Position numbers and translations under genes: made by a program. Below are positions 1 through 8,888 of a stretch of DNA of 10,561 nt, piece after piece (within the stretch, counting starts at the first letter, position 1; every line of letters starts with the position of its first letter). The DNA is from Cyclostephanos tholiformis (lineage: Eukaryota > Bacillariophyta > Thalassiosirophyceae > Thalassiosirales > Thalassiosiraceae). The notes below the pieces were generated by a model. The model worked only from the letters and a program-made list of their open reading frames with translations, did not search any database and was not told the origin of the DNA. The stretch covers positions 1 to 10,561 of the forward strand of contig JALLPB010001247.1 of the NCBI GenBank assembly GCA_036939975.1, read 5' to 3'.

Positions 1-659
1 TATGTTTTTATGGCTTTGTGTCGCGTTTTTTTAATTTTAGGAATGCTCCATTGTGGGATTTCGGCCATTTTCCCATTTTGCTCACTAACTTGAGCCTTTG
101 ACACCTAATTCCTACGTAGGCTCCGAAATGCTTTTCTACGCAGGGCTCGAAAGGCTCTTTTTACTCTATTACAACCCAACCAAAATTAATAGGAATTAGT
201 AGTACATATATATATTGATAATAACACTTCGCACCTTTGTGGCCAGAAAACAGTTTAGAGATATAGTAATAGAAAGAAAGCTCTGTCTCGCAGTACATAC
301 GATGTCTATCGGCGAAATATTTCTCATAGATGGATGTCGGAGAAGCCGATTTCGTATTGGGTCTACATTTTCGTTTGGCGACTCGGGTTGTTCTTGGAGG
401 CAAAAAATGAAAAAATTATATCTTCACTTTTTTGGATGATATTATGGTATGTGGTAATGACATGTCACCACCTATTGGCGGTAGAGAGTTATCGATTGTA
501 ACAAGCTTGTATTAAAAACGAGAGTCGTTGAATTGGAGGTCACTAGAGGGAGGAGATGTTGAGATCTTAATTCAATAGTCAACGGGCAGGCTTGAAGACG
601 ACCAGAATCGATGCGTCCATATTAATTGGTTACCTAAGTTCATTCATATAATCAAAACG
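1..659. other. Upstream intergenic / presumed promoter region of the large gene
   Basis: No coding region can be supported here; the open frames are short, lack recognisable motifs and overlap on both strands. The stretch is AT-rich. It contains a 10-bp palindrome (111-120) inside a degenerate 24-bp-offset direct repeat (112-131 and 136-155). An in-frame TAG at 576-578 precedes the ATG at 660, so the downstream gene does not extend into this region without an upstream intron. A TATA-like run (about 646-652) sits only some 10 bases before the ATG and is too close to be trusted as a TATA box. The promoter presumably lies here, but no specific element can be identified. Confidence 0.5.
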
Positions 660-1461
660 ATGGCCAGTTTATCACAAAAAGATCGACTCCATCGGGCCAA
701 GATGCTGGCCCGTTACAAAAGCACGAAGCAATGGCAGCTGAACGATGGCGAGGGAAACGCCGTCGGGAAGAGTGGCGATAGCGATGATTACATCAACGAC
801 ATCGACGACGTCGAGAATAGGAATTTGTCCCCCAACAATATGAAAACTACCACCGCGACCGCCAAGGCCACTAACAACACCGTCTCCCGCACATCGTCAT
901 ATTCATCGTCTCCATTGCAACGCAGGGGGGTGGAGGGGACGGCCGCCGCCCGAGCGACATCGGCCACTCTGTCGTCTCGTACGGCGTCATCAACGACCAC
1001 CGCGTCGACGAAAAGGGAGACGATAACGACGCCGGCGCCGGCGCCGGCCCCATCACCATCGCCAGCACCGAACGAAAACAACAACAACAACAACAATAGC
1101 AACTCTAGGGTGAAGGATCGTGCCGCAACGATAGCCGACGCCAAGAGGAGGCTGGCCGCGTCAAGAATGGCCGCTGCATCCGCGGCCGCGGCGACATTGA
1201 CGGCGACGAAGACGGCAAAGACGGCGAAGACGACGATGGTGCAGGGGACATCGGCGCTGAAGGACGACGCAAGGAGGCGTTTGTCGGCCTCATCGCCCCG
1301 CGACAGCGTCGGTCGGATGGCGGTGGGGAGCGCGAGTGGGAACGCCGGCGCCGCGGCCGTCCCCAACGTCACCGAAATCCACGACGCGGTCGCGACGAGG
1401 AAGCAACAGCAGGTTCAGGCGATGATGGAGCAACGGGAGCGATTCCAACGCATGAGACAGA

Positions 1462-1505
<44 letters not shown>

Positions 1506-4500
1506 CCAATTGCGTCGGCTGGACAGACCAAGACATCGAACGACGAGGGGATCTTGTCAACGAAGTCTCCGGAGACGGAGGAGGAATACAGTCAACTCCA
1601 GCCATCGCCCACAATAGTGTCGCCGGGTGGGGTCGTATGCGCAGTTAGTGGGGGGGGTCACCACATCTCCAGTCATATCGACCACGACCGAAACGCGGTG
1701 AATAGTCGCGACGATGTCGCCTGTCCCAACAACGGGGACCACCGCAAGTCACGTACGCGACAGCGGGGCAATGAACGCCCTCGATCGTTCCACCAGGACC
1801 ATGCTCGCTCTCGTTCCTTCCATTTTTCCGATGAACTCCGTCACATATCTCCCCGGCGGCAGCGGCAGCGGCAGCAGCAGCAGCAAGAAATGGCGCCGGT
1901 TGCGTTGGCTTCTCCGAGATCGCTTCTAATGTCCGTCCTAAACGGTAGTAGCATCAGTCCATTGGTTTACAAATCATCCTACGATGGCGACATTGTCGAT
2001 GACGGCGAAATCAACGAGAACCATCTCGGGGATATCGATACGACCATGGCAGACCACGACGATGGACACGATGAGGAAGAAAAAGGTAGGGATTTTGACT
2101 ATACCATTTCCGTTTCCGAGGAAGAGAGCGAGATCGCTGGAGAGCGTTTCGTTGATAACAAAAATACGGGGGTTGAGGACGCTGGAGGAGGAGTGGGGCT
2201 GATACGGCAACAACAAAACTCGACGGAAACATCACAGGTAGAGGGATTGGATGAAGCTGTGGCAATGGGGATGATGACGGGGGTCGACGTAAACGACGCA
2301 ATTGAAGAACGTTGTTACAAGGGAGCACTGGTAGAGGCCGACTGTAAAGAGGAAAATTTCCCTTGGCCCGCCGATGTTGACATTTTTTCACCCGACTCTT
2401 GGGGAACACCTGCGTTGCTGTTTAGCGATAGCGATAAGAATTGGTACCGGAAGTCGTGGGAACGAAATGACGAATCTTTGGACATTGTCGGCGACGACGG
2501 CCACAAGCAGGTGGAGAAGGTGGTGGCATTAAGCGATGCAAAGGGCAAAAATTACAGCAAAGATGCTGACAGCAACACACTCCAAAAAAATGCTAATAAA
2601 AAAGACAAAGACATGGATGTGTCAAAGGAGAAGGAGGCTGAGGCTGATAGGATGAATACTCCCTTAGGTAGCTTTGAATGGGATGGCATCGGAGAGGAAG
2701 AGAACACGTTTGGCGAAACGGATGTCAAATCTAAGCCAAAGAAAAAGAATGATATAAATGAGGCTAATTATGATCATCTGCTGCAAGGTGACAGCGTCGC
2801 AGATATCAAATCCGATTGTAGCACTGCCTACGAGGGGTTTCGGGCAGTGTTGGATTGTCACGCATTAAGTTGCAAGGAGTCGAGGGATGGATCGGATAAT
2901 GATGATGATGATGGTAATGACGATGATGATGATGATGATGATGATGATAGGAAAAGTATAGGCACTGTCAGTGAGGGTACATACGGTACCGCAACAGCAT
3001 TTGATCCCCTTTCAATGTTTGGAGAGGAGGAAAACCTTGACGATGTTGTATTCCCAAGCATTCTTGATGCCACTACTATATTCTCTGCTTCTGGTGCTAC
3101 TGCCTTTGACTCTGCTGTATTTGGCTCAGTCATTGCTGAGAGTAAGATATACCCCTCGTCGATCAGCGGTGGTGGCATGAACTCCTCCAGTCACTCAAAA
3201 ATTCCAATACTTCACCATCAAGGCAACACGAATACACAGAACGGTTTTCCTATCCAATCACCCGCAGGGTCAGAATCCCTCGAATCATGGTGGCAGAGCC
3301 GGTACGCTTCAACGCAGAGCAGTGATATTAATTCGGCTGTGTTGGAGGCTCTCACAAAGCGCGCTGATACAGCTGCGGCATCGTCGTCGCCAGCATCATT
3401 TCTGCCGCAGCTGACCACAACGGGAGCATTGCCAAAGATATCTAAAATGCCGGACGAGGTGACGGCGACTGCGATGAAAATGATTTTCAAGGACGAGCCT
3501 AAAAGAAATACAACTATTACCACAACAGCAATGACTATCACGCCGTCAGCACGAAACAACGAGCCAGAAGAGGTAGCGTTGGATTTCCCTATCCGATGTG
3601 TCCAAGCAGCAACGGTGAAGGATTCAATACAACCGCAACAGCCACAGGTACAGAACCAATCTCTACTGTCTCATTCTGATGAAGAAGATAGCATAGAAGG
3701 TAGCATATTTAGTGGTCTTATTGACGATGGCTTGCCCCCTTCCGGCCTAGGAACGAATAATCAGATTACGTTGATTAAGCCAAAGGAACGGACTCCAGTC
3801 AACAGCACCATCAGGATATCTTCGCATTCTTACAACATGAAATCCAGAGTTGATGAAGATATATTGCGTAGTAGGGTCCCAAGTACCGGGACCGACGATG
3901 ATATCTTCTCGGGTGTTTCAGTATCAAGCCAACAGCAGCTCAGCAGTATCTTTCCTCGACTGAAGGAGTCAAATGCCATAAAATCCGTACTTGATGATAG
4001 CACCTTCGAAAACCCTTCAATCCTGCAGCCGCCAAAGTGGAAAATGAGTAACTACAGCAGAACAGAACTCTCGCTTCCAGTTAAACAAGTGCGCAATACC
4101 GGAAGACTAGGATGCGACGCCCCGGAATCTACGACCGGACTCTTCTCATCGGATGAAAAGGGATATGGCGTGATTGACCTGCAACAGGTTGAGCATTCGC
4201 CTACCAATGCATCGATTACATCCGACATTACATCTTCTGTAGTTTTTGGTTGCACTAGCGACGTGGCAACAAAGAAAAATCCCCTTAGGAGGCACCTCAG
4301 TACTCTTGAAACTCAACATGAAATTGTCTGTGATGTGACGAGATTGCATAACAACGAACTGTCCATAGACCATGACGAAAGTATAGGCGAAGATGACGAA
4401 AAGTCATTGTTTTATACCTCTGGCGGGGGTGAGAAGAAAAATATGGCGAATAGAGGAGTTTCGTTGATAAGTATTTCGACTGAAGATGGCACCTCATATC

Positions 4501-6003
4501 ACGGCAGCAGTGCTCTGCTTTCAGCAGCAGCAACAGCAGCTGCAAGTAACGACAACAAGCTGCCAGATGTTGAAAAAAATAAAAAAAATGCTTCCAGTGA
4601 TGGCGGTGGTTCGCAATCGAAGTTTTCATATGAGAGTACAGGGTCATCAACAGTGAATGCGAGGTCGTCATTTTTGTCCCAATTATCATCATGCAATTTC
4701 TTTGCGGCGTCATCATTTGTCTACTGTTCAGGAGCCAAAGGTAAGGAATCATTTTCTAAATTTTCTCATTGGCCATTGATATGATTCCGAAACCACGCTA
4801 ATTTAATTTGATCTCTTCCCCACATATTCATTCCTAGAGGTAAAAGCCATCGATGATAATTTGGTCCATGAGCGAGAAGATGCTCTCATCACAGAAATGA
4901 GGCGTGGAAACACCGAATTCAATGATAAATCATGTGAAGGAGACCAACATGACACAAAAAGAACCTTTGCGAGGGATCGTCTTGATTCAATTTTATCCTT
5001 ATCAAATTCTTTGTCCTCAAAAAGCAATGAAGGATCAATCAAGATGAACGACAGTGCAATCCGGTCTGATTCCAGCTCCGATAGTGACTCTGACAATGAA
5101 TTGGAATCCCTCAGGGATAATGAATGCAGTGAGACTTCATCCTTTTCGAGTAACGATCATATTAGTCAAGATGCCTTGAGTGAGGGGCAAAATAGTCAAG
5201 TTGCCAACAAAAAATCGTCGAATACAGTTTCAGTCTTCGACAATGATACGACTCTACCGATTCAGGAACAGGTAGAATCGAAGGATGGGGAGAAGGAGGA
5301 CTTTGTTTTCCAGTCACTGCCAGTGGATGACATAGAAAGCCTGACTGAAGCGACACGAACCAGACAAAATAATGAGGAAGCGACCAAGATAAATAAAAAT
5401 AGACAACTGTCGGAGATAGGTCAGATTAATTCACCCTTGATTAATTTGCCCGACACCGCGAGTGGAGTTTTCGACCGGTTAAGACACCAAGGGATAGAGG
5501 TACTAAAGCTTAATCGAGAGAAGAATTGGCAATCACGTTGCTTAACGATTACGGCAGAGACTCAGTTTGTTGGAAATGACTCATTTCCTGCGGGGCTGCT
5601 GTGGGTGAAGAAGTTCAACCAAGGCAAACCACACACATTGGCCTCAATTAACAAAAATGGGAAGGGTGGAGTTTTATTCAATGAGATTGAATCTATTGCG
5701 GTGAGGAAAGATAACCATTCATTGAACAGGATGCAAAAGAAGGGAAAGTTCAAGGACAGCATCACATTTGCTTTGTATTCAAATAACAATGGATCTAAGC
5801 GTGAAATACTGTTCAGGTGTATGACTAAAGGAGATGCTTTTGCGCTTTCGTCAGGATTCCAGGCAATCCTTGATTGCATTAGGTTTGAAGAACAGAAGGC
5901 GACCAAAAAACTTGCCAGAAGACAGCTGAAAGTTATTACAACGTCAGACTCTATGCAGGAGCTGCATTCAACATCACCTATCGAAGATAGATGGGAATTA
6001 TGA
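660..6003 (+). CDS. Large low-complexity protein with C-terminal PH-like domain, join(660..4740,4838..6003)
   Basis: This two-exon gene encodes 1748 residues. I do not recognise a named family for the full length. The ATG at 660 has a favourable context (A at -3, G at +4), and an in-frame stop lies upstream at 576-578. Joining 4740 to 4838 (phase 1, split Glu codon) gives one open frame to TGA at 6001-6003. The N-terminus (about 1-30) is basic. It is followed by Ser/Thr/Ala-rich sequence, a Pro-Ala/Pro-Ser run and an Asn tract (about 125-150), and two related basic segments, DAKRRLAASR and DARRRLSASS. A Gln/Arg/Met-rich, probably coiled-coil segment (about 237-268) leads into 13 glutamines (269-281). 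The middle is acidic and Ser-rich, with an Asp tract at about 748-763. The only likely folded domain is at about 1572-1706: a GIEVLKLNREKNWQ start, a Trp-containing beta region, and a closing helix around DAFALSSGFQAILDCI. This order fits a pleckstrin-homology-like domain, which in known cases binds phosphoinositides or proteins. Membrane or scaffold function is inference. The domain call is moderate; the gene itself is near certain. Confidence 0.88.
1072..1100 (+). repeat. AAC-rich microsatellite encoding polyasparagine
   Basis: Consecutive AAC codons (with one AAT, then AGC AAC) encode an Asn-rich run directly after a Pro-Ala/Pro-Ser segment in the disordered N-terminal part of the large protein. 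The preceding GCGCCG copies are also a small in-frame repeat. Confidence 0.85.
1464..1502 (+). repeat. Pure (CAG)13 microsatellite encoding polyglutamine
   Basis: Thirteen uninterrupted CAG codons encode residues 269-281 of the large protein, directly after a Gln/Arg/Met-rich segment likely to form a coiled coil. The tract is in frame, so length changes by whole codons would be tolerated. A pure tract is expected to be length-variable between alleles. Confidence 0.95.
2895..2948 (+). repeat. GAT-rich microsatellite encoding poly-aspartate
   Basis: Two GAT runs (four, then nine copies), separated by GGT-AAT-GAC, encode an almost pure aspartate stretch near residues 746-763. The tract sits in the acidic middle part of the protein and forms a strongly negative linker. 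It is in frame. Confidence 0.93.
4741..4837 (+). other. Spliceosomal intron, 97 nt, phase 1
   Basis: The donor is AAAG|GTAAGG at 4741 and the acceptor is TTCCTAG at 4831-4837. A CTAAT sequence near 4798-4802 is a plausible branch point about 36 nt before the acceptor, followed by pyrimidine-rich sequence. Removing it joins the two long open frames exactly: 4081 nt plus 1166 nt is divisible by three. Using the next AG (ending at 4839) would hit a stop within a few codons. If retained, the frame ends at TGA 4782-4784. Confidence 0.9.
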
Positions 6004-7404
6004 GTTATGACCTGATCATCAGATCAAGGTATATGTTGTATATGTTAATATCTTTTTATGTTAATAAGATATAATGACTACTTATTGAGAAATAGGGGTA
6101 GGTCATATTTTTAAGGCTAAAAAACAAAATGATAACAACTCTGCAACACCATCTGAATCTTCTTCTCTCACACTCTTTCCATCTATCACTTCCATGGCCA
6201 ATATCATAACATTTGACCCCTTCACTATTACTAACACTCCCCCCCCCTAATCACTTTCATTCAACATGCCCAGCTACTGGCCACAATGCAGCAGGGAAGC
6301 TACAAATGTACGAATACCATAACTCCTGGCTCCTGGTAAATAGTATCCACTTGTTCGCCTTTTGAGCAACACATACATGGTTTGAACTCTTTCCATGCTA
6401 GCCTATCTGAGTTGAATTCACCCCCAAGTGGTGGGCTCAGCATAATTCACAATGCACCTATTTTTGCACCGGCACTTCTAGGTAGGGGGGAGTCTCAGAT
6501 ATAGCATTGACAGTATTGTGGCACCAAGAAGGTTTGTCTCTGGAGCAATGAGTTGAAGTTTCATGAGGACCATTGGTGGGCCTTTTTACATATATCTAGT
6601 CAAACAAAATAGACTTTAGTGAAATTATGAGAGATGTGGTAATTTACAGGGTTCAGCAGGTTGACTTTTACTTGTTTCATGTTACAAAAATCTTTCCCGA
6701 GAGGTATCTTGGTTCCATATCCAAACTCACATCATTATAATGACAATTTAATCCCCAGCCCTGTCCTACATAATGCCCATGATATCGTTGGTACTGATCC
6801 AAATCATGCCATATTTATAGCACAATCTTTTTGTGATTGTACTATATATGGACTTTGCCAATCTTTTGGGGGGCATGATCTGATTAAACCACCAATGGGA
6901 TCATATCTGTCAATTGTGAGATGAGCACATCATCATACGAGTCAAATGTGTAAGATATTTTATCAGCATAGAAACTACGAGCCAAAAGTCAAAAAATGAA
7001 CAATAGACTGTGGGAATATAATTTGTTGGACAACAATAGACTTGAACATAGGCGTCCCTCAAAATTCTCAACATCAAGGGAATCTTGACTGGTGTTGAGA
7101 GTTTGCTTGTAATATGGAAAAGGAGTTTTAGATGCCATTAGGCCAGTCTGCATCTCATTGATAGGGGCTTTATTCAGATAGAAGGATTTAAAGTGTGTCA
7201 TAGTCATCCAATGTCCAATGACTGTTGCCCAAATGAAGCTCTCATGTGAGGGTTGGTTGGGAATTTTGATTTTTGGTTCCAATTTCAATGACCCCAAATT
7301 GGAAGAGGAATTCTGGTTATGTTCAGTATTCCGCAAATTCTATTGGTAAAAAGTTCAGATAATTTCCAGATTGTCTGAAGCCAAAATTAGAATTCCAATT
7401 CTGA

Positions 7405-7420
7405 TACCGGAATTCCGGTA
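7405..7420. repeat. 16-bp perfect palindrome
   Basis: TACCGGAATTCCGGTA is its own reverse complement. It lies in a stretch (7250-7440) where GGAATT and AATTCC words recur on both strands. It could be the centre of a small decayed inverted-repeat element; a regulatory role cannot be supported. Confidence 0.7.
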
Positions 7421-7474
7421 ATTACATGTGCAAAAACTTAGTATTGTAATTCCTTCCCCATCCTACCACCTCCA

Positions 7475-7580
7475 GGTGACACGACAACCAGCCAGAAAAG
7501 AGGGCAGAAACAAGAGACAGATGGTGGGGTGAATGGAAGGCATGTGATGAGAGGTGATGTGACAATCAGCCAAAAAAAGG
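7475..7580. repeat. Imperfect direct repeat, two copies about 78 bp apart
   Basis: The block at 7475-7503 (GGTGACACGACAACCAGCCA and following bases) recurs in diverged form at 7553-7580 (GGTGATGTGACAATCAGCCA and following). Both copies end in an A-rich run and GG. The differences are mostly transitions, as expected for an old duplication. The origin is unknown. Confidence 0.6.
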
Positions 7581-7678
7581 CATGAAAAGGGGCCAATATG
7601 ACACTTATTGATAATAAATTAAGAAAACAATCTCCAAAATTAAATTTCATAGTTTGGAATCAGGGGGCCTCTGAAACT

Positions 7679-7860
7679 GTTCTAAATTTTTTTAGTGCCA
7701 AAATTTAGAACTTGTTTGGCACAATTTCTTTGACGTCCTTCCAAAATTATTGGGTGACTTCCGAAATTATTCTAATTTTTTTTAGTGCCAAAATTTAGAA
7801 CTCATTTGGCACGCTTTCTCAGAAACTGCTTCCGAAATTGTTCTAAATCCTGTTTAGAAC
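7679..7860. repeat. Subterminal repeat and hairpin block of the transposon
   Basis: A 43-bp unit at 7680-7722 recurs at 7770-7812 with three mismatches, 90 bp apart. Each unit contains an 8-bp inverted repeat GTGCCAAA/TTTGGCAC with a 12-nt loop (7695-7722 and 7785-7812). A third inverted repeat, GTTCTAAA/TTTAGAAC with a 5-nt loop, lies at 7840-7860. TTTAGAAC or its complement occurs at 7679, 7704, 7794, 7840 and 7853. CTTCCRAAATTRTT occurs at 7738, 7758 and 7829. Such iterated subterminal motifs are typical binding sites for the transposase or its Myb-like helper; that role is inferred here. Confidence 0.85.
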
Positions 7861-7909
7861 GATTTGAAACACCAATTACGGATAACATAATAAATAACCC
7901 CAGCAAGTT

Positions 7910-7983
7910 AAGACTTAGGTATGACTCCATCAAGACTTCACTAAGCATTTGGTAAAGATTATAGTATGACTTTAGTAAGACTT
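7910..7983. repeat. Short repeats upstream of the Myb-like gene
   Basis: AAGACTT occurs three times (7910, 7932 and 7977), and GTATGACT occurs twice (7919 and 7964), giving a loose 45-bp-offset duplication. The block lies between the subterminal hairpins and the Myb-like start codon, so it falls in the likely promoter or 5' UTR. It could be promoter repeats or simple sequence drift. Confidence 0.5.
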
Positions 7984-8090
7984 TAGTTACACTTCTTGTA
8001 GAAAAATTGTACCGTACGTGCACCATCCAGAAAAGGCAACACCGCGACATCCAAAAGAAGGCGTGCTATCCTCACCACTACTATCCCAAG

Positions 8091-8888
8091 ATGGCACGTG
8101 CCCATGGGGCTAAGAATTATCGTAGACCCCTTCTGATGGAGCTTGTTAGTGAATTCCTCCCCAATGGGCATAATCTCTGGAAGGCTGTTGCCGCTGAGTA
8201 CCAGAGACGCTCCGGTGAGAGTGAGGAGAGGGATCCCCGTGAAATGGAAAAATATTGGCAATTTAAGATATGCAACAATTATAAAAAGCCAACTGGGGGT
8301 GGTGGTGCTAAGTATGAAATGCTTTTACAATGCCTAGGAATCGCCCGTAAAATTATGGGAAAATCTAGCGCCACAGTGCTTGGGGGGGCATCTGGGGATG
8401 AGGAATCATGTGTCATGATGGCACGCTCGAAGGAAGACTCGTCGGATGAAGAGGATTGCAATTCTTTTGAAGGGGATGACTCTAATAATGGAGAATCTTA
8501 CGACAACGGCAACGATGATGCGGAGGCGGATGGAGATGGAGATGGAGAGAAAGAGGGAGACGGCAAGGTCGATGGAGAAGGAACGGGAATCCGTCCCTCA
8601 CTAGGAATGGAAACCCGTGTCTCACTAGGAACAGAAACCGGGTCCTCACTCCTTGTGGGTGATTTGGCCGGAAATCAATGTTCTGCCTTTTCTGCCGTCC
8701 CCTCTCCCCGCCCTGAATCTGCCCCACCACAACTTGGTGCTGATGGATTTTGTCGCGTTACGTTTGGAAATGATCCCTTAACTCGAACACTACAACGAAT
8801 GCCTGTTAACCTATTTGGACGAGATGACGATGAATTTGGAGAGGACGTTGAAAGGTTAAGTGTCATCACCCCACCCCCTGACAGTTGA
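8091..8888 (+). CDS. Myb/SANT-like (DUF6818-type) Harbinger helper protein, prematurely terminated
   Basis: The frame encodes 265 residues from ATG 8091, which has an excellent context (A at -3, G at +4). The frame is open upstream to a TAG at 7962-7964 but contains no earlier ATG. Residues about 7-70 match the trihelix Myb/SANT-like pattern of Harbinger partner proteins: GAKNYRRPLL, then LPNGHNLWKAVAAEY (W30), then a third helix leading into NNYKKPTG. I recall this layout from DUF6818-type proteins of stramenopiles. The domain is expected to bind element DNA and to help recruit or import the transposase. Residues from about 105 on form an acidic Ser/Asp/Glu/Gly linker that includes a 24-bp minisatellite. 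The frame ends at TGA 8886-8888, but coding-like sequence continues in the same frame, so the stop looks like a nonsense mutation. The gene is convergent with the transposase. Confidence 0.8.
   Translation: MARAHGAKNYRRPLLMELVSEFLPNGHNLWKAVAAEYQRRSGESEERDPREMEKYWQFKICNNYKKPTGGGGAKYEMLLQCLGIARKIMGKSSATVLGGASGDEESCVMMARSKEDSSDEEDCNSFEGDDSNNGESYDNGNDDAEADGDGDGEKEGDGKVDGEGTGIRPSLGMETRVSLGTETGSSLLVGDLAGNQCSAFSAVPSPRPESAPPQLGADGFCRVTFGNDPLTRTLQRMPVNLFGRDDDEFGEDVERLSVITPPPDS
8580..8651 (+). repeat. 24-bp minisatellite, three copies, in frame
   Basis: Three tandem 24-bp copies start at 8580, 8604 and 8628, with consensus near GGAAYRGAAACCCGTSYCTC plus four more bases. Each encodes eight residues ending in Ser-Leu (GTGIRPSL, GMETRVSL, GTETGSSL). 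They lie in the acidic linker of the Myb-like protein, and the copies differ at several positions. A length-tolerant linker is the simplest reading. Confidence 0.85.

Larger units (their letters stand above)
6004..7662. other. Intergenic region between the large gene and the transposon
   Basis: I find no gene I can defend here. The first part (6004-6130) is AT-rich, contains the short direct repeat TATGTTAATA twice, and probably holds the 3' UTR and polyadenylation site of the large gene, although no canonical AATAAA is seen. A run of nine C lies at 6239-6247. Weak open frames occur at 6661-6924 (plus) and 6989-7336 (minus), but they carry no motif I recognise. The section 7250-7440 is unusually rich in GGAATT/AATTCC words, and 7475-7580 holds a diverged direct repeat. 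The region may contain decayed repeats. Confidence 0.5.

Noticed and set aside
788..1372. A 194-codon minus-strand open frame with hydrophobic stretches
   Set aside because: It is the antisense shadow of the GC-rich, repeat-rich N-terminal coding region of the large gene; its Leu, Val and Ala runs are complements of CAG, GAC and AAC codons.
660..4784. A single-exon reading of the large gene ending at 4784
   Set aside because: A consensus intron at 4741-4837 joins it exactly to a second 380-codon open frame with a folded domain. The single-exon form is kept only as a possible intron-retention product.
6661..6924. An 87-codon plus-strand open frame
   Set aside because: It begins at a TTG, has no motif or domain, and lies in low-complexity intergenic DNA.
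7405..7860. Palindromes and repeated hairpins suggestive of a CRISPR array or a bacterial terminator
   Set aside because: There is no regular repeat-spacer pattern, and the context is a eukaryotic DNA transposon with subterminal repeats.
8007..8090. N-terminal extension of the Myb-like protein from a TTG at 8007
   Set aside because: There is no ATG in this stretch. The ATG at 8091 has a strong context and directly precedes the conserved domain.
7438..8261. Several 70-90 codon minus-strand frames across the transposon left end
   Set aside because: They are explained by AT-rich repeats and by the antisense of the Myb-like domain; none carries a recognisable motif.
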